Below are positions 8,453 through 16,820 of a DNA stretch of 64,000 nucleotides, piece after piece. The position numbers were made by a program, and so were the translations under genes. Source of the DNA: an uncultured Prevotellaceae bacterium. Lineage in GTDB: Bacteria; Bacteroidota; Bacteroidia; Bacteroidales; Muribaculaceae. Positions within the stretch are counted from its first letter, which is position 1; every line of letters starts with the position of its first letter. The DNA is taken from the NCBI GenBank assembly GCA_937898675.1, contig CALEJB010000002.1, positions 47,624-111,623 on the forward strand. Direction: 5' to 3'. The notes under the pieces are model-generated. The model saw only the letters and a program-made list of their open reading frames with translations, was not told the DNA's origin and ran no database searches.

Positions 8453-9451
8453 TCATTTTTCAAAAGTGAGCGTCACGCCATCGGCGGTAACGGTCAGCGT
8501 GGCGGGGCAACCCTCTACCAGGGGATAGTTCCAACTCTCATCATGGCTGGTAGGGAAATCATAGCACACGGGAATGTTGCAGAGGTTGAACGTCTCGCTC
8601 AGCATCTGCAGCATGTCGTAGCCACTCTTTTCGGGCTCATACTCGGTGAAACGACCGATAATCACGCCCTTGACATGGTCAATCACGCCCTTGAGGCGCA
8701 GTTGCTGCAGCATGCTGTTGACGCGCGGCATGCTCTCGCTCACATCCTCGAAGAACAGTATCACATCCTTGTCCTTGATGTTGTCACGGTCCAGGAAGTC
8801 CCACTCCTTGCTGCCGCCGATGTTGGTGAACACCGACATGTTGCCGCCCAAGACGATGCCGCGGGCCGTGCCAGGCTGGTTGAGCGGATGGGCAGGAACG
8901 GTGTAACTGGGCAGTTGACCCATGAGCAAACTCTTCAACATCAAGTTGATGCTGTCGTTGGCACCGCGGTCGGCCAGCGCGCCGCCCATGTTGGCATGGA
9001 TGCTCATCACGCCGCTGGTGACCAGGGCGCTGTGCAACGCAGTGATGTCGCTATAGCCCACCACCCACTTGGGGCAGCTGTTAAAATCGCTGTGGCTGAG
9101 CGGGCCCATCAGCATGGCCGAGCCATAGCCGCCGCGGGTGCAGATGACCGCCTTGATGTCAGGGTCGCTGAGTGCCCACAGCAGGTCGGCGGCACGGTCA
9201 TCGACGGTGCCGGCGTAGGAGTGGCAGCGGTCCAGCGCATGCTGGCCAATGACGGGAACAAACCCCCACTGGCGCAGGGTGGCAGCCGCCTTGGCTGGTT
9301 TGTCGTCGCCCGGCTTGCTGGCCGGCGATATGATGGCCACCTTGTCACCCGGCTTGAGCGACGGCGGCATGATGAGCGAACAATTGCCACTGGCCAGGGC
9401 GCTCGTCGCACACAGCAAGGCGACAATGGCAGTAAAGATGATGCGCTTCAT
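8453..9451 (-). CDS. S66 family LD-carboxypeptidase, exported
   Basis: Serine carboxypeptidase of the LdcA/MccF family, which removes the terminal D-alanine from murein tetrapeptides or cleaves related amide bonds. It has 332 residues. An N-terminal signal peptide (about 1-21, ending TSALAS) suggests periplasmic location; LdcA of E. coli is cytoplasmic. The nucleophile motif is VVGYSDITALH with Ser134, preceded by the conserved CTRGGYGS. The family Glu and His follow in the C-terminal half (VILFFEDVSE; DFPTSHDESWNYPLVEG). It sits beside a GH3 hexosaminidase, which also fits cell-wall turnover. A short tandem repeat lies directly before the start codon. Confidence 0.9.
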   Translation of the reverse strand: MKRIIFTAIVALLCATSALASGNCSLIMPPSLKPGDKVAIISPASKPGDDKPAKAAATLRQWGFVPVIGQHALDRCHSYAGTVDDRAADLLWALSDPDIKAVICTRGGYGSAMLMGPLSHSDFNSCPKWVVGYSDITALHSALVTSGVMSIHANMGGALADRGANDSINLMLKSLLMGQLPSYTVPAHPLNQPGTARGIVLGGNMSVFTNIGGSKEWDFLDRDNIKDKDVILFFEDVSESMPRVNSMLQQLRLKGVIDHVKGVIIGRFTEYEPEKSGYDMLQMLSETFNLCNIPVCYDFPTSHDESWNYPLVEGCPATLTVTADGVTLTFEK

Positions 9452-9454
9452 ATA

Positions 9455-9485
9455 GTTAGGAGTTAAAAGTTAGGAGTTAGGAGTT
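9455..9485 (-). repeat. AACTCCT tandem repeat in the leader of the S66 gene
   Basis: Read on the minus strand, copies of AACTCCT, with one diverged copy, end 3 bases before the ATG at 9451. Similar repeats in the same orientation precede the start codons at 14901 and 62034. Confidence 0.7.
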
Positions 9486-9528
9486 GCAGATGCTAATTGC
9501 TTCAATTTGCGATTGGCAATATCTGTCG

Positions 9529-10650
9529 TCATTTCAATTTTTGGGCCAGTCGCATGAGGCGGTCGTGTGACTCCTGCAGGCGCTGCCAGGGGATGCGGCC
9601 CTGCTTCACCAGGTCCACAATCATGTCAACGAGGAGGAACGGCCTGTCGGCCTCGTAGCCCGTGTTGATGTTGTTGCCCACACACAGCAGGTCGGCGCCC
9701 GCATTGATGGCGAGTTCCAGCGCCTGGGGGATGCTGTAGTTGGCGAGAATGGCATCCATGTACAAGTCGTCGGTGACGATGACGCCGTCGTAGCCCAACT
9801 GCTGGCGCAGGATGCCGGTGAGCGTCTTGTGCGACAGCGTGGCGGGATACTGGTCGTCGATGTTGCGGTTGAAAATGTGGGCGGTCATGATGACATCGGC
9901 CTTGCCTTGCCTGATGAGCGCTGCAAAAGGCTCGAGTTCATATCTTCCCCATGTGCCGGTCACATCCACAAAGCCATAGTGCGAGTCGGTGACAGCGTTG
10001 CCGTGGCCGGGGAAATGCTTGAGGGTGCACAGCACGCCCTGGCGGTGATGTTCATCGATGAACCAGCCTGCATGGCGCGCAACCACTTTGGGCATGGCAG
10101 AATAGCAGCGCTCATACCTGGCCAGCGCGGGGCTTTGGGGGTTGAGCACATCAACCACGGGAGCTAAGTTGAGGTTGATGCCGCTCTCGGCCATTTCGCG
10201 GGCTATCAGTGCCGCATAGTGGCGGGTGGTGTCCTCGTTGTCGGTCTCGCCCAGGTGCTGGGCAGTCACCGTGGGCCGATAGCCGTACTCGGGCTTGAGA
10301 CGCGCTACCTTGCCGCCCTCCTGGTCGAGGGTGATGAACAGCGGATAGTCAGCCCAGTCCTGCAACTGACTGGTCATGTGTGTAAGGCGCTCCTTGCTGG
10401 TGACATTGCGGGTGCCGATATCGTGCGTGCCGCTCGTGAGGTCCACATCAAACAGCACAATCGCCCCCACATGCAAGTCCCGCACATAGCGGGCAGCATC
10501 GCAGTCGTCGGTCACGCTGTCGCCCCTGAAACCCACCATGAGCATGCCAGCGGCATAGCGGCGCAGCACCGAGTCGGCAGGCATTTGCGCCAACAGGCTA
10601 CCGGCTGTCAACAGCGCGATAGCCAATAATGCGGTCCATCGTTTTACCAT
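9529..10650 (-). CDS. Glycoside hydrolase family 3 protein (NagZ-like beta-N-acetylhexosaminidase)
   Basis: Single-domain GH3 enzyme expected to release terminal beta-GlcNAc, for instance from muropeptides. It has 373 residues including a signal peptide (about 1-21, ending SLLAQ), so it should be exported. Visible are LDQEGGKVARLKP (about 109-120), the substrate-binding KHFPGHG (211-217) and the His of the catalytic His/Asp loop (DSH, His224). The nucleophile motif VTDDLYMDA has Asp294. The presence of KHFPGHG plus DSH marks the N-acetylhexosaminidase branch of GH3 rather than beta-glucosidases. It lies 12 bases after the beta-repeat gene and 77 before the S66 gene. Confidence 0.9.
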   Translation of the reverse strand: MVKRWTALLAIALLTAGSLLAQMPADSVLRRYAAGMLMVGFRGDSVTDDCDAARYVRDLHVGAIVLFDVDLTSGTHDIGTRNVTSKERLTHMTSQLQDWADYPLFITLDQEGGKVARLKPEYGYRPTVTAQHLGETDNEDTTRHYAALIAREMAESGINLNLAPVVDVLNPQSPALARYERCYSAMPKVVARHAGWFIDEHHRQGVLCTLKHFPGHGNAVTDSHYGFVDVTGTWGRYELEPFAALIRQGKADVIMTAHIFNRNIDDQYPATLSHKTLTGILRQQLGYDGVIVTDDLYMDAILANYSIPQALELAINAGADLLCVGNNINTGYEADRPFLLVDMIVDLVKQGRIPWQRLQESHDRLMRLAQKLK

Positions 10651-10662
10651 ATTATGACGATG

Positions 10663-11091
10663 TTATTTAAAGAAATCAAAGAAATAGTAGCAGGCAATCC
10701 AATCGACGCGCACGCCGCGCGCAAAGCCGATGGTCTGCTTGCTGGCATCGCTCACCTTGCCGTCGCTGATGCTGATGTGGCCCAGCACATTACTCTCGCC
10801 GTCACGCACCGTGCCGTCGGTGTTGATGTAACCAATGCGGTTGCCCTGGGCGTCAAAAATCTCGAGCGACTTGACGACACCCAGCGCGTTGCCGGCATTG
10901 TCGCGCACCGTGCCGTCGGCATCAAAGGCGCCGATGGAGCGGAAGGAGTTGTCGCGCACCGTGCCGTTGCCGTTGATGCGGCCGATGCTGTTGAATGCGG
11001 CGTCACGCAGCACCTGCGCGCTGGCGCCCGTTGCCATGGCGGCCGACAAGGCCAGCACGGCGGCGATGATGTATAATCTTATCTTTTTCAT
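10663..11091 (-). CDS. Secreted 5-fold beta-flower type repeat protein
   Basis: Small exported protein of 142 residues. A signal peptide (about 1-26, ending GASAQ) is followed by about five repeats of a motif of the form (G)xxxxDGTVRDxxxNxxG (for example GNGTVRDNSFRSIG, ADGTVRDNAGNALG, TDGTVRDGESNVLG). This matches the pattern of Bacteroidales proteins named '5-fold beta-flower', for which no activity is established. The C terminus (WIACYYFFDFFK) is aromatic. It is the first gene of a minus-strand run with the GH3 and S66 genes, with a TAACTTTG box at 11162-11155. Confidence 0.75.
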   Translation of the reverse strand: MKKIRLYIIAAVLALSAAMATGASAQVLRDAAFNSIGRINGNGTVRDNSFRSIGAFDADGTVRDNAGNALGVVKSLEIFDAQGNRIGYINTDGTVRDGESNVLGHISISDGKVSDASKQTIGFARGVRVDWIACYYFFDFFK

Positions 11092-11154
11092 TGTCTTGCT
11101 GTGTTAGTTGGATGCCTGTTAATGCTTTTTGCCAGTTAGACTGATAACAAGGCG

Positions 11155-11162
11155 CAAAGTTA
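11155..11162 (-). promoter_or_regulatory. -7 box of the beta-flower/GH3/S66 run
   Basis: TAACTTTG on the minus strand, 64 bases before the ATG at 11091. Confidence 0.55.
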
Positions 11163-11234
11163 AAAGTAATTTCGCAAAAATCAAAATTTTGTCAAATATC
11201 TCCCTTGGAGTGCCCTGTTTCCAAAGATTATCAC

Positions 11235-11242
11235 TAATTTTG
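11235..11242 (+). promoter_or_regulatory. -7 box of the DUF2723 gene
   Basis: TAATTTTG, 63 bases before the ATG at 11306, diverging from the box at 11162-11155. Confidence 0.55.
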
Positions 11243-11305
11243 CAAGTTGCAACATGCACATAATCTAAAAAAAAAACGACATAAAACCAATTCATTAAAG
11301 AAACG

Positions 11306-14300
11306 ATGAAGAAGTACAAGCTCATCAACAACACGCTGGGATGGCTCATTTTCCTGGTAGCAGCAGTGACCTACCTGCTGACTATCGAGCCGACAGCCAG
11401 TTTCTGGGACTGCCCGGAATTTATCGCCCAAGGTTTTAAAACTGAAATCGGCCATCCGCCCGGCAACCCCATCTTTATTCTCGCAGCCAACTTTGCCAGC
11501 AAGTTTGCCGGCGGTGACGTGATGGCTGTCGCCAAGTGCGTCAACGCCATGTCGGCCATCTTCAGCGCACTCACCATCCTGCTGCTGTTCTGGTCCATCA
11601 CCCACCTGGTGCGCAAACTCGTCGTGCGCGACGGTGAGGTGGACAAGATGACGTTGGCCCAGTACCTCGTGGTGATGGGCAGCGGCATTTGCGGCGCGTT
11701 GGTCTATACCTGGAGCGACACATTCTGGTTCAGTGCCGTCGAGGCCGAGGTTTATGCCTTCTCGTCGTTCTGCACCGCGCTGGTGTTCTGGCTCATCCTC
11801 AAGTGGGAGGACCAGGCCGACGACCCCGGCAGCGACCGCTGGATTATCCTCATCGCCTATGTGCTGGGCGTCTCGCTGGGCGTGCATCTGCTCAACCTGC
11901 TGTGCATCCCCGCCATCGCCCTGATTTTTTACTATCGCCAGTGCCGCCGCAACGGCAAGGATTCGAACGCCAAGGGTTCGCTCTTGACGCTGCTGGTCTC
12001 GTTTGTCGTTGTGGGACTCGTGCTCTATGGTCTGGAGCCGGGCTTTGTCGAGTTGGGCCAGTACTTTGACCTGTTCTTTGTGAACACGCTCGGCATGTCC
12101 TTCAATTCTGGTGTGCTCTTCTATGCCATTCTGCTTATCGCCGTGCTGGCATGGTGCATCTGGGAATTGTACAAGAATGCAAGCAACATGCGCATCAAGC
12201 TGTCGTTCGCCCTGGCCATCCTGCTGTCGGGCATGCTGTTCATCGGTGACAACAGGCTCATCCCCGTTGTGCTGTTCATCGCGCTGTGCGTCTGGTTGTT
12301 CAAATACTGCAAGCACATCCCCGTGCGCGTGTTCACCAACATCGCGCTGTGCATCCTGGCCATCTTCATCGGCTTCAGCTGCTACGCGCTGATTCTCATC
12401 CGCAGTTCACAAAACACGCCGCTTGACGAGAACTCGCCCAACAACACCTTTGCCCTGGCCAAATATCTGAGCCGTGAGCAATATGGCGAGAGACCGCTGC
12501 TGTATGGCCGCACGCTCTACAGCGATGTCATGTACTCCAGCAACGGAGGCCCTGCCATCAAGGAGGGCCGCACCCAGTATGCTCCCGAGGTCAAGAACAA
12601 CCCCGATGACCCCGACCGCTACAAGGATATGGGCCCCAAGAAAGAGTTCAAATACAGCCCCGAGCTGAACATGTGGTTCCCGCGCATCCACGACGGCAGC
12701 CATGCAAAAGACTATGACAGCTGGCTGAACGGGCTGCAGGGCACCACAGTAGATGCCACCATCATGGTTGACAATGACGACACCCCGCAACGCACCGAGG
12801 CCAAGGTCAAGCCCACCATGTTTGAAAACCTCAAGTTCTTCATCACCTATCAGTTGAACTACATGTACTGGCGCTACTTCATGTGGAACTTCGCCGGTCG
12901 TCAGAACGACATTCAGGGCATGGGCGAAATCACTCATGGCAACTGGATTTCGGGTATCCCATTCATCGACAACCCGCGCCTGGGCGACCAGAGCCTGCTG
13001 CCCAACGACCTGGGCAAGGGCAACAAGGGCCACAACGTGTTCTACCTGCTGCCGCTGCTGCTGGGCATCATTGGTCTGCTGTGGCAGGCCTACCGCGGCA
13101 AACGCGGCATCGAGCAGTTCTGGGTCATCTTCTTCCTGTTCTTTATGACGGGTATCGCCATTGTGCTCTATCTGAACCAGACTCCCAGCCAGCCCCGCGA
13201 GCGCGACTATGCCTACGCTGGCTCGTTCTATGCCTTCAGCATCTGGGTGGGCATGGGCGTTGCCGGACTGTACGGCATCGTGACGGCCTTGCTCAACCGC
13301 AAGAGCAACAAGGCCAAGGCAACCGACGAGGCCGCAACGGCCAGCAATAGCGGTGCCCTTACCGCTGTCGCTGCCGTGGCTGCCGTCATCGGCATTCTCG
13401 TGCCCCTGCAGATGGTGAGCCAGACCTGGGACGACCACGACCGCTCGGGCCGCACGGCAGCCCGCGACTTTGGCCGCAACTACCTATCGAGCCTTGCGCC
13501 CAACGCGGTCATCTTCTGCAACGGTGACAACGACACCTTCCCCTTGTGGTATCTCCAGGAAGTTGAAGGCTACCGCACCGACGTGCGCGCCGTCAACCTG
13601 AGTTACCTGGCCACCGACTGGTACATCAGCCAGATGCAGCGCGCTGCCTACGAGTCCGCGCCGTTGCCCATGCAGGCCACCAATGAGACCTATGCCTACG
13701 ATGAGCGCCAGTTCTGCTACTTCATTGAGCCTGACTCGACGCCCACCGAGGCCATCAAGTCGCTTGCCCATCTTTATAGTCCCGAGAGCAAGAGCAACAC
13801 CTATGGATATACCGAAATCCGCTATCCATTGGTTTACATCCCCGTCAATGCCGACCAAGCCATCAAGGCTGGCATCGTCAAAGAAGAGATGCGCGACAGG
13901 GTTCAGTCCTCCATCAATCTGAACCTCCAGCAGATGGGCCCGGGCATGACCTCCAGCCAGCTGATGTCGCTGGATATCATCGCCAGCAGCATCGCCCAGG
14001 GCTGGAACCGTCCCTGCTACTTTGCGATGACCGTGCCCGAGAGCTACTATCTGGGCCTCACCCCCTATCTGCAGCTCACCGGTCTTGCCTATCAGGTGAC
14101 CCCCGTCGCCACCCCTGGCGGATTGGGCGTTTCCACCGATGTAATGTATGAGAATGTGACCAAGAAGTTCCTGTGGGGCGGCCTTGACACCGCCAAGCCC
14201 GGCTCGCTCTACCTCGACGAGACCATCAGCCGCATGGTGACCACCATCCGCAGCGCTATTATCGACCTCGCCGCCAACCTCATCCAGGAAGGCGACCTTG

Positions 14301-14839
14301 CCAAGGCAGGACAGCAGCCCATGCCCGCAGGCATGACCGCCGACGCTTATGCCACCGACCGTTACAACAAGGCCCGCACCGTCCTCAACCTGATGATGCA
14401 GAAGCTGCCCGTTGCCTCCTGCCCGTTTACTGTGCAGATGGGCCAGCAGGTAGCCGGCATCTACTTCTCGCTGGGTGAGAGCTGCAACGACGAGGAGGCC
14501 ACCAAGCGCGGCAACATGATTCTCGAAGACGAAATCATGCGCTACAGCAAGTACATCGTCTTCTACCAGTCGCTGTCAGCCGACCAGTATGAGCGCCTCA
14601 ACGAGTATGACAAGTTCATCGACAAGAAATATGTCCTTGACATGCTGGCCGACTACAGCGAGCGCAACGGCGAGCAAAAGTACCAGCAGATGTGCGCCAA
14701 GATGAATGCCGCCGGCGTCAACATGCAGCGTCTCGAAGCCTTCATGAAGGCCTTCCAGCAGATGATGCAGATGCAGCAGGCCCAACAGCGCGCCGACCAG
14801 TTGCAGGCCCAGCAGGGCCAGCCCGCCGACGGCGAATAA
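11306..14839 (+). CDS. DUF2723 membrane protein (GT117-like glycosyltransferase family)
   Basis: Large inner-membrane protein of 1177 residues. The N terminus is diagnostic: FLVAAVTYLLTIEPTASFWDCPEFIAQGFKTEIGHPPGNPIFIL. Early acidic WDC-E and HPPG motifs in a multi-helix protein recall the GT-C class of protein O-mannosyltransferases. About ten or more helices fill residues 10-390, with two further hydrophobic segments near 585-660. A large C-terminal soluble part contains NGDNDTFPLWYLQEVEGYRTDVRAVNLSYL. The last 40 residues are Gln-rich. The probable role is sugar transfer to exported proteins or surface polymers; this is inferred from the family, not shown here. Confidence 0.88.
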   Translation: MKKYKLINNTLGWLIFLVAAVTYLLTIEPTASFWDCPEFIAQGFKTEIGHPPGNPIFILAANFASKFAGGDVMAVAKCVNAMSAIFSALTILLLFWSITHLVRKLVVRDGEVDKMTLAQYLVVMGSGICGALVYTWSDTFWFSAVEAEVYAFSSFCTALVFWLILKWEDQADDPGSDRWIILIAYVLGVSLGVHLLNLLCIPAIALIFYYRQCRRNGKDSNAKGSLLTLLVSFVVVGLVLYGLEPGFVELGQYFDLFFVNTLGMSFNSGVLFYAILLIAVLAWCIWELYKNASNMRIKLSFALAILLSGMLFIGDNRLIPVVLFIALCVWLFKYCKHIPVRVFTNIALCILAIFIGFSCYALILIRSSQNTPLDENSPNNTFALAKYLSREQYGERPLLYGRTLYSDVMYSSNGGPAIKEGRTQYAPEVKNNPDDPDRYKDMGPKKEFKYSPELNMWFPRIHDGSHAKDYDSWLNGLQGTTVDATIMVDNDDTPQRTEAKVKPTMFENLKFFITYQLNYMYWRYFMWNFAGRQNDIQGMGEITHGNWISGIPFIDNPRLGDQSLLPNDLGKGNKGHNVFYLLPLLLGIIGLLWQAYRGKRGIEQFWVIFFLFFMTGIAIVLYLNQTPSQPRERDYAYAGSFYAFSIWVGMGVAGLYGIVTALLNRKSNKAKATDEAATASNSGALTAVAAVAAVIGILVPLQMVSQTWDDHDRSGRTAARDFGRNYLSSLAPNAVIFCNGDNDTFPLWYLQEVEGYRTDVRAVNLSYLATDWYISQMQRAAYESAPLPMQATNETYAYDERQFCYFIEPDSTPTEAIKSLAHLYSPESKSNTYGYTEIRYPLVYIPVNADQAIKAGIVKEEMRDRVQSSINLNLQQMGPGMTSSQLMSLDIIASSIAQGWNRPCYFAMTVPESYYLGLTPYLQLTGLAYQVTPVATPGGLGVSTDVMYENVTKKFLWGGLDTAKPGSLYLDETISRMVTTIRSAIIDLAANLIQEGDLAKAGQQPMPAGMTADAYATDRYNKARTVLNLMMQKLPVASCPFTVQMGQQVAGIYFSLGESCNDEEATKRGNMILEDEIMRYSKYIVFYQSLSADQYERLNEYDKFIDKKYVLDMLADYSERNGEQKYQQMCAKMNAAGVNMQRLEAFMKAFQQMMQMQQAQQRADQLQAQQGQPADGE

Positions 14840-14847
14840 GGAACACC

Positions 14848-14878
14848 GAGTGAGGGAGGAGGGGGCCACCCCTCACTC
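14848..14878 (+). terminator. Hairpin between the DUF2723 and deacetylase genes
   Basis: A 9 bp stem (14848-14856 with 14870-14878), without a T run. Its right arm enters the repeat at 14875-14893, so it might be an attenuator-like structure rather than a terminator. Confidence 0.4.
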
Positions 14879-14893
14879 CTAACTCCTAACTCA
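14875..14893 (+). repeat. ACTCCTA tandem repeat in the leader of the deacetylase gene
   Basis: Two and a half copies of ACTCCTA end 7 bases before the ATG at 14901, in the same sense orientation as the copies before the genes starting at 9451 and 62034. Confidence 0.7.
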
Positions 14894-14900
14894 ACGAAGC

Positions 14901-15518
14901 ATGTTAGTTGAACGCCCGCCGCTCATCTACCGCATGATATTCCCCGAGACCGTGTGGCGCATCCACAAGCGCGACCACACGGTCTACTTGACCTTTGACG
15001 ACGGCCCCATCCCCGAGGTCACCCCCTGGGTGCTCGACACGCTGGACCGCTATGGCGTCAAGGCCACCTTCTTTATGGTGGGCGAGAATGTGGAGCGGCA
15101 CCCCGAGTTGCTTGACGAGGTGCGCCGCCGCGGCCACTCGGTGGGCAACCACACGATGAGCCATCTGCAGGGGGCGCATGTGGGCACCAAGCACTACCTG
15201 CACAATGTGTTCCGCGCCAACGAACTCATCGGCAGCACCCTCTTTAGGCCGCCCCACGGGCTGATGCGCTGGGGCCAGTCCAAGGTGCTGCGAGAGCGCT
15301 TTGCCATCATCATGTATGACCTCGTTACCCGCGACTACAGTCCAAAACTCACTGGTGAACAGGTGTTTGACAACGTTAAGCGCTTTGCCCGCAACGGCAG
15401 CATCATCGTTTTCCACGACTCGCTCAAGGCCCAGGAAAACATGAAATATGCCCTGCCGCGCGCCATCGAGTGGCTGCAGAGCCAAGGCTACAAATTAGAT
15501 GCCATCCGCGAACATTGA
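14901..15518 (+). CDS. Polysaccharide deacetylase (NodB domain)
   Basis: Carbohydrate esterase family 4 fold that removes acetyl groups from N-acetylated sugars. It has 205 residues, almost all NodB domain. The motifs are in order: TFDDGP (about 33-38, catalytic and metal Asp), GNHTMSH (metal His pair), RPPHG and a late FHDS. No signal peptide is visible, so the protein may work in the cytoplasm or need another export route. Start ATG 14901 follows the ACTCCTA repeat. The gene overlaps queG by 20 bases, which suggests coupled translation. Substrate is unknown. Confidence 0.88.
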   Translation: MLVERPPLIYRMIFPETVWRIHKRDHTVYLTFDDGPIPEVTPWVLDTLDRYGVKATFFMVGENVERHPELLDEVRRRGHSVGNHTMSHLQGAHVGTKHYLHNVFRANELIGSTLFRPPHGLMRWGQSKVLRERFAIIMYDLVTRDYSPKLTGEQVFDNVKRFARNGSIIVFHDSLKAQENMKYALPRAIEWLQSQGYKLDAIREH

Positions 15519-16464
15519 CATAGCAACACTCATCAAAGCCCAGGCCCGCGGCCTGGGTTTTGACGCTTGCGGCTTTGCCGCTGCCGAGCCCGTTGCCGAC
15601 GAGGCAGTGGCGCACTATGGCCGCTGGCTGGGCAACGGCCACAACGGCTGCATGCAGTGGGCCGAAAACCACCCCAGCCTGAGGCGTGACCCGTCGCTGC
15701 TACTCGATGGGGCCAAGACGGTGATTTCACTCGCCCTCAACTACTTCCCCGCCCGCTTCCAGCCCGACGGCACCCTGCGTGTCGCCTGCTATGCCTATGG
15801 CCGAGACTACCACGAGGTCATGCGGGAAAAATTGACCCAACTGGCCCGTTTCATCCAGCAAATTGATGCATCGGCCCAATGCCGCCCCTGCGTGGACTCG
15901 GCACCCGTGCGCGAGCGGTACTGGGCACAGCGCGCAGGCCTGGGGTTCATCGGGCGCAACAACTGCCTCATCATCCCCGGCAAGGGGTCGTTTTTCTTCC
16001 TTGGCGAACTCATCACTACCCTCGAACTGCCGCCCGACGAGCCGTGCACCCTCACCTGCGGCGACTGCGGGCGATGCGTGCTGGCATGTCCCGTGTCGGC
16101 CCTGCACACCGGCGCCGCGGCCGACTGCTCCCGCTGCCTGTCGTGCCTGCTCATCGAGGACCACAGCCCCACCCTGCCCGCATGGGCAGGCCGCGCCGCC
16201 GCAGGACGCATTGTGGGATGTGACGCGTGTCAGCTGTGCTGCCCCCACAACGCACATGCCATTCCCACAACGGAACACGACTTGGCCATTACCGGCACCG
16301 TGGCGACACTCACCCGCGAGCGCGCCCTGGCCATGACGCCAGGCGACTTTCGACGCGCCTTCGCTCACAGCGCCATCGCCCGCCTGCGCCACGCAACCTT
16401 TATCCGCAACGCTGAACAAAAGCCAACACACCCTGAACAGAAATTGGACAAAAGCCAAAAATAA
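15499..16464 (+). CDS. queG: Epoxyqueuosine reductase
   Basis: Cobalamin- and Fe-S-dependent enzyme for the last step of queuosine synthesis in tRNA. It has 321 residues, shorter than E. coli QueG and in line with forms lacking the C-terminal HEAT-like extension. The acid-catalyst region CVDSAPVRERYWAQRAGLGFIGRNN is present with Asp133. The two [4Fe-4S] clusters are marked by CGDCGRCVLACP (Cys187-197) and CSRCLSCL plus CDACQLCCP (Cys210-248). The start overlaps the deacetylase gene. Pairing with a deacetylase has no obvious pathway meaning. Confidence 0.93.
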   Translation: MPSANIDIATLIKAQARGLGFDACGFAAAEPVADEAVAHYGRWLGNGHNGCMQWAENHPSLRRDPSLLLDGAKTVISLALNYFPARFQPDGTLRVACYAYGRDYHEVMREKLTQLARFIQQIDASAQCRPCVDSAPVRERYWAQRAGLGFIGRNNCLIIPGKGSFFFLGELITTLELPPDEPCTLTCGDCGRCVLACPVSALHTGAAADCSRCLSCLLIEDHSPTLPAWAGRAAAGRIVGCDACQLCCPHNAHAIPTTEHDLAITGTVATLTRERALAMTPGDFRRAFAHSAIARLRHATFIRNAEQKPTHPEQKLDKSQK

Positions 16465-16573
16465 AGGCAAACAAATTGGATTGCGCACCCCATGCAGAGG
16501 CTTCTTTAATCCCCAATCATTACTCCTCAATCGCGGATTTTTCCGCGTTTTTTGTTTGAATTCTTAAATTAGA

Positions 16574-16820
16574 ACACCTGCAAACCAGATATTTCCCCTT
16601 TTCCACCATTTTACCCCTAACTTTGCGGCAAACTTAATTTTTTAATCATTAACAACAAAACATCAATTAAGCTTATGAAACAAAGATTCATTAAATCTGT
16701 TTTGATGGTTGCGCTGTGCATGGCCTTTGGCACCACAGCAGCACAGACCATTATCGTCAACAACGGCAATGGCGGCAAGAATGTGCCTGTCAAGCCTAAC
16801 ATCGACATGACCAAGTATGA
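16574..16820 (+). repeat. 247 bp perfect direct repeat, copy 1
   Basis: Base-for-base identical to 35201-35447. It covers the promoter, the 5' leader and the first 48 codons of the secreted-protein gene. Identity breaks at the codon for residue 49 (Glu here, Asp in copy 2). Confidence 0.95.
16618..16625 (+). promoter_or_regulatory. -7 box of secreted protein gene 1
   Basis: TAACTTTG, 49 bases before the ATG. The leader between them is AT-rich and holds AACAACAA, a word also found in the regulator leaders. Confidence 0.65.
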
